Assembly (NCBI GenBank): GCA_030340625.1
Contig: JAOPHQ010003128.1
Location: 186,001-250,000, forward strand
From: Merluccius polli
Lineage: Eukaryota; Chordata; Actinopteri; Gadiformes; Merlucciidae
Direction: 5' to 3'
Length of the DNA stretch: 64,000 nt
Shown here in pieces: positions 31,928 through 44,213 of this stretch. Position 1 is the stretch's first letter. Every line of letters begins with the position of its first letter. The notes beneath the pieces were generated by a model. That model was not told where the DNA came from, ran no database searches, and saw only the letters and a program-made list of their open reading frames with translations. Made by a program: the position numbers and the translations under genes.

Positions 31928-32632
31928 TCACAGAATCTGCTGTTTTTTGCCAGCATGGGCAACTGTATCGCCCCTTGCCGTTATTTGCTTTTTAAACTCC
32001 TCGTATGAGTTCATAATCACTACTTGCTCCTCCTGAGTGACATACACAGCCCGTGTTCGCTCCGTCGGATCCATTGCGTCAAGGTGAATGACGTTGGGTT
32101 ACGCCCTTTTTATGTGAACGCGCATTGAACCTAAAGCGGAAAACCTGGCTTGACAAATTTACCTTTAAGTGAGCGTCGTGGAACCGTTTAACTCTGATTG
32201 CGAGTTTCGTATTTAGCAATCGAGGTTTTCCCAAGAAAGCCTGGATATGTTCAGCGAGCTTCGTAGTATACCCCCCAGCTCGGCGAATACCATCTGCCTG
32301 TAAACTCCAATAAACACCTTGCAACAACATCTACCCGTGTCCTGTGTCGGAGGGCCCCAAGGAAAGCCACTTGGGTGGCGTGTGGCCGGACGAACCCTGC
32401 CACAATAATCTTTCAGTTATTAAGATAGATGCGTACAAACACTATTCATATGAGAACTGCTGCCATACAGGAATGTTGATGGCTGACCAGGTGTGGCAGT
32501 GATGTAGAATAATAGCAATGTAAAGTAATAGACAGCCATAATGCTGTATAGTGAGAGACATCCCGGTGAACTAAACCTTAACTGAATGTCTAATGATGTG
32601 TAAGAAATTAAAGACACAGGGGTACCAGCATA

Positions 32633-33107
32633 TGGAGGACTAAACATGACTTAAGTATAAATAAATCAATAAATCAATGCATAAATAAATGTATAAATAA
32701 ATGCTGAAATAAATAAATACGTAAATAAATGCATACATAAATGCATAAATAAATAAAAGAATGACATTACAGGGAGGAAGCCTTGGGATCGGGAATCATT
32801 TGCTTTTGTCTGGCTCTCCGATTTGACCAATCATGCTGTTGACTGAGGTTAGGACCTCCTACCTCATTTACATATGGACACAGAAATACAGGAATAAATA
32901 AATGTAGAGATGTAGAAATAAATATGAAGCATTTATTTATTCTTTTATTCATTCTTTTATTTATACATTTATTTATGCATTTATTTATTCCTGTATTTAT
33001 TTATACATTTATTCATGCATGTATTTATTATTTATGCATTTATTTACATATTTATTTATTCATTCATTCATTTATTTATTTATACTTAAGTCATGTTTAG
33101 TCCTCCA
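32633..33107. mobile_element. mariner-type MITE
   Basis: 475 bp with long terminal inverted repeats starting TGGAGGACTAAACATGACTT and flanked by TA (32631-32632, 33108-33109). Between the arms are (TAAA)n/(TTTA)n runs and an unassigned core. TA duplication and TIR-only structure point to Tc1/mariner-type MITEs. Confidence 0.9.
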
Positions 33108-33275
33108 TACCAGTATTAGTAGATCTCTTCTTCTAGTGTGTAGTAATGGCAAAGTTGGTGGCGCCACCTCTTTTCAGGAGAAGACTGCAACTCCTCCAGC
33201 GCGAGTAGTTCCGGCGCTCACGTGACGTCATTGTCAAGCGACAGATTGGGAACGGCGAGCATGCTGCGGCCTTAA

Positions 33276-33465
33276 GGCATTGAAGGCGGCGGAAAACATA
33301 GATTGGGAGTCATGGCAAAGTAAATACGGCGACATATTGGAACGGTACACAGAGCATTATCCTTTGCGGAGCAAGCCATGGCAATGGGAAAGGAGTACCC
33401 ACACAAGAAGGATTAAATGACAAATGGTATGTATGACTAATAAGACCCAATCAATTTGATAAAAC
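33276..33465 (+). other. unassigned stretch with a short peptide-like remnant
   Basis: Around 33295-33410 one frame reads KYGDILERYTEHYPLRS-like text that recalls the start of a Myb/SANT- or MADF-like domain in fish transposon proteins. It is too short and lacks context, so it is reported only as a possible fragment. Confidence 0.25.
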
Positions 33466-33527
33466 AGCGCGTTCTCCCGTGTGTGTGTGTGTGTGTGTGT
33501 GCGCGCGGATAAAACAGCGCGTTCTCC

Positions 33528-33559
<32 letters not shown>

Positions 33560-33745
33560 GATAAAACAGCGCGTTCTCCCGTGTGTGTGTGTGTGTGTGC
33601 GCAGATAAAACAGCGCGTTCTCCCGTGTGTGTGTGTGTGCGCGGATAAAACAGCGCGTTCTCCCGTGTGTGTGTGTGTGTGTGTGCGCGGATAAAACAGC
33701 GCGTTCTCCCATGTGTGTGTGTGTGTGTGTGCGCGCGCGCGCGTG
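33466..33745. repeat. GT-rich minisatellite with AAAACAGCGCGTTCTCC
   Basis: Five to six units, each GATAAAACAGCGCGTTCTCC followed by a variable (GT)n and GCGCGCG. Shorter versions open the other long units at about 35219, 37158 and 41170. Alternating purine-pyrimidine runs favour Z-DNA. Confidence 0.9.
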
Positions 33746-35412
33746 GGTTTTAACACACCACCGTGGACCTGTATTTGAGATTCAAAACGGCGAATCTTAC
33801 CAGAAGCAGTTCCCGTTTACCGCCGCCATCTCTTTCCCGTGTACCGCGGCCATCATAAAGCAATGTTTTCCTGTGTAGCGTCATCAACGCGGAAGAGCAG
33901 ATCGGCGCTGACCAATAGGAGTCCTCTTGTATCCGCCGTCCAATCAGACGACGGATATCTGTAGAGTTTGCCTGACAACAGCCTCGCGCCAGTTAAACTG
34001 ACTAACCAACCGTAATTAGATCATGCGCACACACCTGCGCGCGATAGCCCCCAGGCTGAGGCTGAAAGAACCGTTGAGAAAAATAGCGCTTTTCTGCCTC
34101 TGCACTGGTCTCACATTTGGGCTTATTCTGACAAAACGGTAGCACGTATCAGAAAAAAAACAAGACCATCATCACTGTAAGGACTTCCTGAATGATTTGG
34201 TGTTCCTACAGTGTTTCTACAGTAAATATTATGGACACACTTGCAAGTTTAAAACAGGGGTCCGTTCTGCTTCTCTCTGAAAATATTTGTATTGAGAGTT
34301 AATGAGGAGAAGAGACAGACTGGCCGCACTTAGAGGCTGCTAATTCAAATTCTGTAAGTCTCTCTGATTATTTGAGCACATTGTGAGAGACAGAACAAGT
34401 ATGTCTACAAATTTGGAAAAAATCATGTGTGTAAAGTGTAAATTGTGGCCAGGAGCAGCGTGGAAAGAGACAAAATCTGGATTAATTTTGAGCTCTCTCC
34501 CACTCTAACCTGCACTCTGACACGAACATTCCTCGCAATACACACCCATTATAATCTCATAATTTATCCCAAAATGATCATGGTCATTGATCAGTGATTG
34601 ATTAAAAACGATATGACGTATTAAAACATGGAATAGTACACCAAATACACAAGACTTGTGTCTACTGTTTAAAGGTTAAATTGAGTTTCTAGGTGAAAGT
34701 ATGCCGGAGCAGCAGACAGCAGTAGGCAGTACGAAAAGTCTTTGTTTTTTTACCTCCTCCCATTCATTCTCTATGGGACTTTTTTCGCTGTTTTTCGCGA
34801 CTTACGTCGCGAAACATTCGTATTATTTTAAGAAAAGTCTTAGCACACTTGCCCCGGCAGAGCCGCACGTTTTGATACCTTTTTTGTGTATGTGTGACCA
34901 AAACTGCGTGTATGTCGACCGAAAAATTGCGTAAGAAACGTAAGAATAACTAGAACATTTCTAAAGAAATTTTGAGTGTGCCTGGCTCTGGCCCAGTCGT
35001 CCCCATATATTATTGAGGAAGTCATGCAAGAAAATCAAGCAGGTGCTGGTGTAGAGTAGAGTTAAGCGAGAGGGCAGTAATGATCTTCAATGTTGTCTGC
35101 ACACACACACACACACACACACACACGTGATGATCTTGCATGTTGTCTGCACACACACACACACACAAATCAAGTCAAGTAATCAAGATACAGTACAGTT
35201 GTATGTGTGTGTGTGCGCTCGGATGAAACAGCGCGTTCTCCTGTGTGTGTGTGTGCACGCGGATGAAACAGCGCATTCTCGTGTGTGTGTGTGTGTGTGT
35301 GCGTGCGCGCGCGTGGGTTTTAACACACCACCGTGGACCTGTATTTGAGATTCAAAACGGTGAATCTCACCAGAAGCAGTTCCCGTTCACCGCCGCCATC
35401 ATAAAGCTGTTG

Positions 35413-35713
35413 TTTTCCTGTGTAGCTTGATAAACGCAAAAAAAAAAAAAAATTTAATTTAAATTTTTTTTTGAATTAATTAATTAATTAATTTAAAAAA
35501 ATTAAAAAAAAGCTTGATAAACGCGGAAGAGCAGATCGGCGTTGACCAATAGGAGTTCTCTTGTATCCGCCGTCCAATCAGTGTGTAGTTTGATAAACGC
35601 AAAAAAAAAAAAAAAAAAAAATGTAATTAATTAAAAAAAAAAAAATAATAATTATTATTTTTTTAAATTAATTAATTTTAAAAAAAGAAAAAAGAAAAAA
35701 AAAGCTTGATAAA
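35413..35713. repeat. AT-rich islands between GCTTGATAAACGC repeats
   Basis: Two A/T islands of poly-A, AATTAATTAATT and poly-A again, each bounded by copies of TTGATAAACGC. Equivalent pairs occur at about 37355-37660 and 41394-41690. The islands differ in length and exact order between units while the borders are constant. Confidence 0.85.
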
Positions 35714-37793
35714 CGCGGAAGTGCAGATTGGCGTTGACCAATAGGAGTCCTCTTGTATCCGCCGTCCAATCAGACGACGGATATCTGTAGAGTTTGCCTG
35801 ACAACAGCCTCGGGCCACTGACTAACCGACCTTAATTAGATCAAGTGGAAACACCTTTGACAGTAGTCAAAGAAACGGGTTACACAGCCGCCCCTCCCCC
35901 CACTACTCCAGTGGGGGGAGGGGGCGGCTGCGCGTGTGTATTGATTGCCAACTGCCACTTTGTCCCTCACTCTGCTTCTCTCCAAACTGCCACTATTCTC
36001 TATGAGGAAAGCAGGGCTGGCTTCAAACGGTCTAACTCAAAAAGTATACATGTCACAGCTTAGATATTTACACCGTAGGAATCCCGGGATTCAGGCGAAC
36101 AGTTTGATATATAATATGTCTGTGTAGCTTACACTTGCAAGACACACTTGCAAGTTTAAAACAGGGGTCCGTTCTGCTTCTCTCTGAAAATATTTGAAAA
36201 TATTTGTATTGCAGTCAATGAGGAGAAGAGACAGACTGGCCGCACTTAGAGGCTGCTAATTCAAATTCTGTAAGTCTCTCTGATTTTTTGAGCACATTGT
36301 GAGAGACAGAACAAGTATGTCTACAAAACTGGAAAAAATCATGTGTGTAAAGTGTAAACTGTGGCCAGGAGCAGCGTGGAAAGAGACAAAATCTGGATTA
36401 ATTTTGGGCTCTCTCCCACTCTAACCTGCACTCTGGCGGGAAAAGGCGGGAACATTCCTCGCAATACACACCCATTATAATCTCATAATTTATCCCAAAA
36501 TGATCATGGTCATTGATCAGTGATTGATTAAAAACGATATTACCTATCAAAACGTGGAATAGTACACCAAATACACAAGACTTGTGTCTACTGTTTAATG
36601 TTCAAATTGAGTTTCTAGGTGAAAGTATGCCGGAGCAGCAGACAGCAGAAAAGTCTTGTTTTTTTTACCTCCTCCCATTCATTCTCTATGGGACTTTTTT
36701 CGCTGTTTTTCGCGACTTACGTCGCGAAAAATTCGTATTATTTTCACAAAAGTCTTAGCACACTTGCCCCGGAAGAGCCGCACGTTTTGATACCTTTTTT
36801 GTGTATGTGTGACCAAAGCTGCGGGAGGAGAAGTCGACCGAAAAAACGTGTAAGAAACGTAAGAATAATAATAAGAACTAGAAAATTTCTAAAGAAATTT
36901 TGAGTGTGCCTGGCTCTGGCCCAGTCGTCCCCATATATTATTGAGGAAGTCATGTAAGTCATGCAAGAATATCAAGCAGGTGCTGGTGTAGAGTAGAGTT
37001 AAGCGAGAGGGCAGTAATGATCTTCAATGTTGTCTGCACACACACACACACACACACGTGATGATCATGCATGTTGTCTGCACACACACACACACACACA
37101 CAAATCAAGTCAAGTAATCAAGATACAGTACAGTTTTATGTGTGTGTGTGTGCGCGCGGATGAAACAGCGCGTTCTCCTGTGTGTGTGTGTGTGTGTGCA
37201 CGCGGATGAAACAGCGCATTCTTGTGTGTGTGTGTGTGTGTGTGGGTTTTAACACACCACCGTGGACCTGTATTTGAGATTCAAAACGGTGAATCTCACC
37301 AGAAGCAGTTCCCGTTCACCGCCGGCATCATAAAGCTGTTGTTTTCCTGTGTAGCTTGATAAACGCAAAAAAAAAAAAAAAAAAATCAATAAATTTTTTT
37401 TTTGTTGAATTAATTAATTAATTAATTTGAAAAAAAAAAAAAAAAAAAAAAAAGCTTGATAAACGCAGAAGAGCAGATCGGCGTTGACCAATAGGAGTTC
37501 TCTTGTATCCGCCGTCCAATCAGTGTGTAGTTTGATAAACGCAAAAAAAAAAAAAAAAAATGTAATTAATTAAAAAAATTAATAAATAAATTTAAATTAT
37601 TTTTTTTAATTAATTAATTTAAAAAATAAAATAATAAAAAGCTTGATAAACGCGGAAGTGCAGATTGGCGTTGACCAATAGGAGTCCTCTTGTATCCGCC
37701 GTCCAATCAGACGACGGATATCTGTAGAGTTTGCCTGACAACAGCCTCGGGCCACTGACTAACCGACCTTAATTATATCAAGTGTAAACACCT

Positions 37794-39590
37794 TTGACAG
37801 TAGTCAAAGAAACGGGTTACACAGCCGCCCCTCCCCCCACTACTCCAGTGGGGGGAGGGGGCGGCTGCGCGTGTGTATTGATTGCCAACTGCCACTTTGT
37901 CCCTCACTCTGCTTCTCTCCAAACTGCCACTATTCTCTATGAGGAAAGCAGGGCTGGCTTCAAACGGTCTAACTCAAAAAGTATACATGTCACAGCTTAG
38001 ATATTTACACCGTAGGAATCCCGGGATTCAGGCGAACAGTTTGATATATAATATGTCTGTGTAGCTTACACTTGCAAGACACACTTGCAAGTTTAAAACA
38101 GGGGTCCGTTCTGCTTCTCTCTGAAAATATTTGAAAATATTTGTATTGCAGTCAATGGGGAGAAGAGACAGACTGGCCGCACTTAGAGGCTGCTAATTCA
38201 AATTCTGTAAGTCTCTCTGATGTTTTGAGCACATTGTGAGAGACAGAACAAGTATGTCTACAAAACTGGAAAAAATCATGTGTGTAAAGTGTAAACTGTG
38301 GCCAGGAGCAGCGTGGAAAGAGAAACAATCTGGATTTATTTTGAGCTCTCTCCCACTCTAACCTGCACTCTGACACGAACATGCTACTTCTACTAATACA
38401 GTAGTCATAGAAACGGGTTACGCAGCCGCCCCTCCCCCCACTACTCCAGTGGGGGGAGGGGGCGGCTGCGCGTGTGTATTGATTGCCAACTGCCACTTTG
38501 TCCCTCACTCTGCTTCTCTCCAAACTGCCACTATTCTCTATGAGGAAAGCAGGGCTGGCTTCAAACGGTCTAACTCAAAAAGTATACATGTCACAGCTTA
38601 GATATTTACACCGTAGGAATCCCGGGATTCAGGCGAACAGTTTGATATATAATATGTCTGTGTAGCTTACACTTGCAAGACACACTTGCAAGTTTAAAAC
38701 AGGGGTCCGTTCTGCTTCTCTCTGAAAATATTTGAAAATATTTGTATTGCAGTCAATGGGGAGAAGAGACAGACTGGCCGCACTTAGAGGCTGCTAATTC
38801 AAATTCTGTAAGTCTCTCTGATGTTTTGAGCACATTGTGAGAGACAGAACAAGTATGTCTACAAAACTGGAAAAAATCATGTGTGTAAAGTGTAAACTGT
38901 GGCCAGGAGCAGCGTGGAAAGAGAAACAATCTGGATTTATTTTGAGCTCTCTCCCACTCTAACCTGCACTCTGACACGAACATGCTACTTCTACTAATAC
39001 AGTAGTCATAGAAACGGGTTACGCAGCCGCCCCTCCCCCCACTACTCCAGTGGGGGGAGGGGGCGGCTGCGCGTGTGTATTGATTGCCAACTGCCACTTT
39101 GTCCCTCACTCTGCTTCTCTCCAAACTGCCACTATTCTCTATGAGGAAAGCAGGGCTGGCTTCAAACGGTCTAACTCAAAAAGTATACATGTCACAGCTT
39201 AGATATTTACACCGTAGGAATCCCGGGATTCAGGCGAACAGTTTGATATATAATATGTCTGTGTAGCTTACACTTGCAAGACACACTTGCAAGTTTAAAA
39301 CAGGGGTCCGTTCTGCTTCTCTCTGAAAATATTTGAAAATATTTGTATTGCAGTCAATGAGGAGAAGAGACAGACTGGCCGCACTTAGAGGCTGCTAATT
39401 CAAATTCTGTAAGTCTCTCTGATGTTTTGAGCACATTGTGAGAGACAGAACAAGTATGTCTACAAAACTGGAAAAAATCATGTGTGTAAAGTGTAAACTG
39501 TGGCCAGGAGCAGCGTGGAAAGAGACAAAATCTGGATTAATTTTGGGCTCTCTCCCACTCTAATCTGACTCTGGGGGGAAAAGGCGGGAA
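37794..39590. repeat. 601-bp tandem triplication
   Basis: Three consecutive near-identical blocks start at the AGTAGTC(A/A)(A/T)AGAAACGGGTTAC landmark near 37799, 38400 and 39001. Each carries the GC palindrome, the AAACTGCCACTATTCTC segment and the GGTCCGTTCTGCTTCTCTC segment. The first two differ from each other at only a few sites. The other long units have this block once. Confidence 0.93.
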
Positions 39591-40018
39591 CATTCCTCGC
39601 AATACACACCCATTATAATCTCATAATTTATCCCAAAATGATCATGGTCATTGATCAGTGATTGATTAAAAACGATATTACCTATCAAAACGTGGAATAG
39701 TACACCAAATACACAAGACTTGTGTCTACTGTTTAATGTTCAAATTGAGTTTCTAGGTGAAAGTATGCCGGAGCAGCAGACAGCAGAAAAGTCTTGTTTT
39801 TTTTACCTCCTCCCATTCATTCTCTATGGGACTTTTTTCGCTGTTTTTCGCGACTTACGTCGCGAAAAATTCGTATTATTTTCACAAAAGTCTTAGCACA
39901 CTTGCCCCGGAAGAGCCGCACGTTTTGATACCTTTTTTGTGTATGTGTGACCAAAGCTGCGGGAGGAGAAGTCGACCGAAAAAACGTGTAAGAAACGTAA
40001 GAATAATAATAATAATAA

Positions 40019-40884
40019 TAAGCCCGGTGGATAATAGATAGTGTGCTTTCAGGCACACTCAATAATAAGAATAATAATAAGCCCGGTGGATAATAGATAG
40101 TGTGCTTTCAGGCACACTCAATAATAAGCCCGGTGGATAATAGATAGTGTGCTTTCAGGCACACTCAATAATAATAATAAGCCCGGTGGATAATAGATAG
40201 TGTGCTTTCAGGCACACTCAATAAGCCCGGTGGATAATAGATAGTGTGCTTTCAGGCACACTCAATAATAATAATAAGCCCGGTGGATAATAGATAGTGT
40301 GCTTTCAGGCACACTCAATAAGCCCGGTGGATAACATATAGTGTGCTTTCAGGCACACTCAATAATAATAATAAGCCCGGTGGATAATAGATAGTGTGCT
40401 TTCAGGCACACTCAATAATAAGCCCGGTGGATAATAGATAGTGTGCTTTCAGGCACACTCAATAATAAGCCCGGTGGATAATAGATAGTGTGCTTTCAGG
40501 CACACTCAATAATAAGAATAATAATAAGCCCGGTGGATAATAGATAGTGTGCTTTCAGGCACACTCAATAATAAGCCCGGTGGATAATAGATAGTGTGCT
40601 TTCAGGCACACTCAATAATAAGAATAATAATAAGCCCGGTGGATAATAGATAGTGTGCTTTCAGGCACACTCAATAAGAATAATAATAAGCCCGGTGGAT
40701 AGTATATAGTGTGCTTTCAGGCACACTCAATAATAAGCCCGGTGGATAGTATATAGTGTGCTTTCAGGCACACTCAATAAGCCCGGTGGATAATAGATAG
40801 TGTGCTTTCAGGCACACTCAATAATAAGAATAATAATAAGCCCGGTGGATAATAGATAGTGTGCTTTCAGGCACACTCAATAAT
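40019..40884. repeat. hairpin minisatellite array 1, about 17 copies
   Basis: The unit is AAGCCCGGTGGATAATAGAT plus AGTGTGCTTTCAGGCACACTC, separated by variable (AAT)n or AATAAG. GTGTGC...GCACAC forms a small hairpin in each unit. Most units read ATAATAGATAG; a few read ATAACATATAG or ATAGTATATAG. The right flank CTAGAACATTTCTAAAG...GAGTGTGCCTGG contains the inverse of the unit end AGGCACACTC. Confidence 0.95.
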
Positions 40885-41226
40885 AACTAGAACATTTCTA
40901 AAGAAATTTTGAGTGTGCCTGGCTCTGGCCCAGTCGTCCCCATATATTATTGAGGAAGTCATGTAAGTCATGCAAGAAAATCAAGCAGGTGCTGGTGTAG
41001 AGTAGAGTTAAGCGAGAGGGCAGTAATGATCTTCAATGTTGTCTGCACACACACACACACACACACGTGATGATCTTGCATGTTGTCTGCACACACACAC
41101 ACACACACACACACAAATCAAGTCAAGTAATCAAGATACAGTACAGTTTTATGTGTGTGTGTGTGCGCGCGGATGAAACAGCGCGTTCTCCTGTGTGTGT
41201 GTGCACGCGGATGAAACAGCGCATTC

Positions 41227-41273
<47 letters not shown>

Positions 41274-42835
41274 CGCGCGCGTGGGTTTTAACACACCACC
41301 GTGGACCTGTATTTGAGATTCAAAACGGTGAATCTCACCAGAAGCAGTTCCCGTTCACCGCCGCATCATAAAGCTGTTGTTTTCCTGTGTAGCTTGATAA
41401 ACGCAAAAAAAAAAATAATAATAATTTTAAAAATTTTTTGAATTAATTAATTAATTAATTAAAAAAATATATATAAAAAAAGCTTGATAAACGCGGAAGA
41501 GCATATCGGCGTTGACCAATAGGAGTTCTCTTGTATCCGCCGTCCAATCAGTGTGTAGTTTGATAAACGCAAAAAAAAAAAAAAAAAAATGTAATTAATT
41601 TAAAAAAAAAATATATAATAATAATTTTTTTTTTTAAATTAATTAATTAAAAAAAAAAAAAAAAAAAAAAGCTTGATAAACGCGGAAGTGCAGATTGGCG
41701 TTGACCAATAGGAGTCCTCTTGTATCCGCCGTCCAATCAGACGACGGATATCTGTAGAGTTTGCCTGACAACAGCCTCGGGCCACTGACTAACCGACCTT
41801 AATTAGATCAAGTGGAAACACCTTTGACAGTAGTCAAAGAAACGGGTTACACAGCCGCCCCTCCCCCCACTACTCCAGTGGGGGGAGGGGGCGGCTGCGC
41901 GTGTGTATTGATTGCCAACTGCCACTTTGTCCCTCACTCTGCTTCTCTCCAAACTGCCACTATTCTCTATGAGGAAAGCAGGGCTGGCTTCAAATGGTCT
42001 AACTCAAAAAGTATACATGTCACAGCTTAGATATTTACACCGTAGGAATCCCGGGATTCAGGCGAACAGTTTGATATATAATATGTCTGTGTAGCTTACA
42101 CTTGCAAGACACACTTGCAAGTTTAAAACAGGGGTCCGTTCTGCTTCTCTCTGAAAATATTTGAAAATATTTGTATTGCAGTCAATGAGGAGAAGAGACA
42201 GACTGGCCGCACTTAGAGGCTGCTAATTCAAATTCTGTAAGTCTCTCTGATTTTTTGAGCACATTGTGAGAGACAGAACAAGTATGTCTACAAAACTGGA
42301 AAAAATCATGTGTGTAAAGTGTAAACTGTGGCCAGGAGCAGCGTGGAAAGAGAAAAAATCTGGATTAATTTTGGGCTCCCTCCCACTCTAACCTGCACTC
42401 TAACACGAACATTCCTCGCAATACACACCCATTATAATCTCATAATTTCTCCAAAAATGATCATGGTCATTGATCAGTGATTGATTAAAAACGATATGAC
42501 CTATCAAAACGTGGAATAGTACACCAAATACACAAGACTTGTGTCTACTGTTTAATGTTCAAATTGAGTTTCTAGCTGAAAGTATGCCGGAGCAGCAGAC
42601 AGCAGTAGGCAGTACGAAAAGTCTTGTTTTTTTTACCTCCTCCCATTCATTCTCTATGGGACTTTTTTCGCTGTTTTTCGCGACTTACGTCGCGAAAAAT
42701 TCGTATTATTTTAACAAAAGTCTTAGCACACTTGCCCCGGCAGAGCCGCACGTTTTGATACCTTTTTTGTGTATGTGTGACCAAAGCTGCGGGAGGAGAA
42801 GTCGACCGAAAAAACGTGTAAGAAACGTAAGAATA

Positions 42836-44213
42836 ATAATAAGCCCGGTGGATAACATATAGTGTGCTTTCAGGCACACTCAATAAGCCCGGTGGATAAC
42901 ATATAGTGTGCTTTCAGGCACACTCAATAATAATAAGCCCGGTGGATAACATATAGTGTGCTTTCAGGCACACTCAATAATAATAAGCCCGGTGGATAAC
43001 ATATAGTGTGCTTTCAGGCACACTCAATAAGCCCGGTGGATAACATATAGTGTGCTTTCAGGCACACTCAATAAGCCCGGTGGATAACATATAGTGTGCT
43101 TTCAGGCACACTCAATAAGCCCGGTGGATAACATATAGTGTGCTTTCAGGCACACTCAATAAGCCCGGTGGATAACATATAGTGTGCTTTCAGGCACACT
43201 CAATAATAATAAGCCCGGTGGATAACATATAGTGTGCTTTCAGGCACACTCAATAATAATAAGCCCGGTGGATAACATATAGTGTGCTTTCAGGCACACT
43301 CAATAAGCCCGGTGGATAACATATAGTGTGCTTTCAGGCACACTCAATAAGCCCGGTGGATAACATATAGTGTGCTTTCAGGCACACTCAATAAGCCCGG
43401 TGGATAACATATAGTGTGCTTTCAGGCACACTCAATAAGCCCGGTGGATAACATATAGTGTGCTTTCAGGCACACTCAATAATAATAATAATAAGCCCGG
43501 TGGATAATAGATAGTGTGCTTTCAGGCACACTCAATAATAATAAGCACGGTGGATAATAGATAGTGTGCTTTCAGGCACACTCAATAATAATAAGCCCGG
43601 TGGATAATAGATAGTGTGCTTTCAGGCACACTCAATAATAATAAGCCCGGTGGATAGTATATAGTGTGCTTTCAGGCACACTCAATAATAAGCCCGGTGG
43701 ATAACATATAGTGTGCTTTCAGGCACACTCAATAATAAGCCCGGTGGATAACATATAGTGTGCTTTCAGGCACACTCAATAATAATAAGCCCGGTGGATA
43801 ACATATAGTGTGCTTTCAGGCACACTCAATAAGCCCGGTGGATAACATATAGTGTGCTTTCAGGCACACTCAATAAGCCCGGTGGATAACATATAGTGTG
43901 CTTTCAGGCACACTCAATAATAATAAGCCCGGTGGATAGTATATAGTGTGCTTTCAGGCACACTCAATAAGCCCGGTGGATAGTATATAGTGTGCTTTCA
44001 GGCACACTCAATAATAATAAGCCCGGTGGATAGTATATAGTGTGCTTTCAGGCACACTCAATAATAATAAGCCCGGTGGATAGTATATAGTGTGCTTTCA
44101 GGCACACTCAATAATAAGCCCGGTGGATAGTATATAGTGTGCTTTCAGGCACACTCAATAATAATAATAAGCCCGGTGGATAGTATATAGTGTGCTTTCA
44201 GGCACACTCAATA
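42836..44213. repeat. hairpin minisatellite array 2, about 29 copies
   Basis: Same unit as array 1. Variants occur in blocks: a first run of about 14 ATAACATATAG units, then several ATAATAGATAG units, then mixed ATAACATATAG and ATAGTATATAG units. Spacers are (AAT)0-4. Blockwise variants show stepwise local amplification. Confidence 0.95.

Larger units (their letters stand above)
30943..32275. mobile_element. Harbinger-type non-autonomous element
   Basis: 1,333 bp with ends GGGGGTATACTACAAA and TTCGTAGTATACCCCC, flanked by a 3-bp CAG duplication (30940-30942, 32276-32278). The CWG-type target equals that of the two larger Harbinger copies here (CTG). It contains a tRNA-like segment (31497-31552) and a 33-bp perfect hairpin (31859-31927). 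It encodes no transposase. Confidence 0.85.
30373..33271. mobile_element. TTAA-flanked element with 24-bp terminal inverted repeats
   Basis: The left end starts AGGCCGCAGTATACTC and the right end closes GAGCATGCTGCGGCC. The ends pair over at least 24 bases with three mismatches and then more loosely (GACGTCA is shared further in). TTAA borders both ends (30369-30372, 33272-33275). It carries two nested elements (30943-32275 and 32633-33107); about 1.1 kb is its own sequence. Kolobok- or piggyBac-like by target site. No transposase was recognised. Confidence 0.7.
33466..44213. repeat. hierarchical tandem array of four long units
   Basis: The landmark GTGGGTTTTAACACACCACC occurs near 33743, 35311, 37228 and 41282, giving unit lengths of about 1.57, 1.92 and 4.05 kb plus the last. 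Each unit holds GT runs with AACAGCGCGTTCTCC, AT-rich islands between GCTTGATAAACGC copies, a GC palindrome, a conserved block from GACACACTTGCAAG to GGGACTTTTTTCGC, and CCAGTCGTCCCCATATATTA. The longest unit owes its size to an internal 601-bp triplication and a minisatellite. No gene is encoded; the repeated open frames are chance readings of the repeat. Confidence 0.9.

Noticed and set aside
33437..33878. Long open frames of alternating His/Thr or Cys/Val in GT tracts
   Set aside because: They are translations of (GT)n/(CA)n repeats with no real domain.
38152..39124. Two identical 123-codon frames on the minus strand
   Set aside because: Products of the 601-bp triplication; the third block has a substitution that breaks the frame and no family resemblance exists.
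35845..42094. Recurring 60-72-codon open frames in the long tandem units
   Set aside because: They recur only because the DNA recurs. There is no domain, and both strands give equally long frames.
40019..44213. Regularly spaced repeats reminiscent of a CRISPR array
   Set aside because: The spacers are only (AAT)n and the whole unit is repeated. The context is eukaryotic and no cas-like gene is present, so it is a minisatellite.
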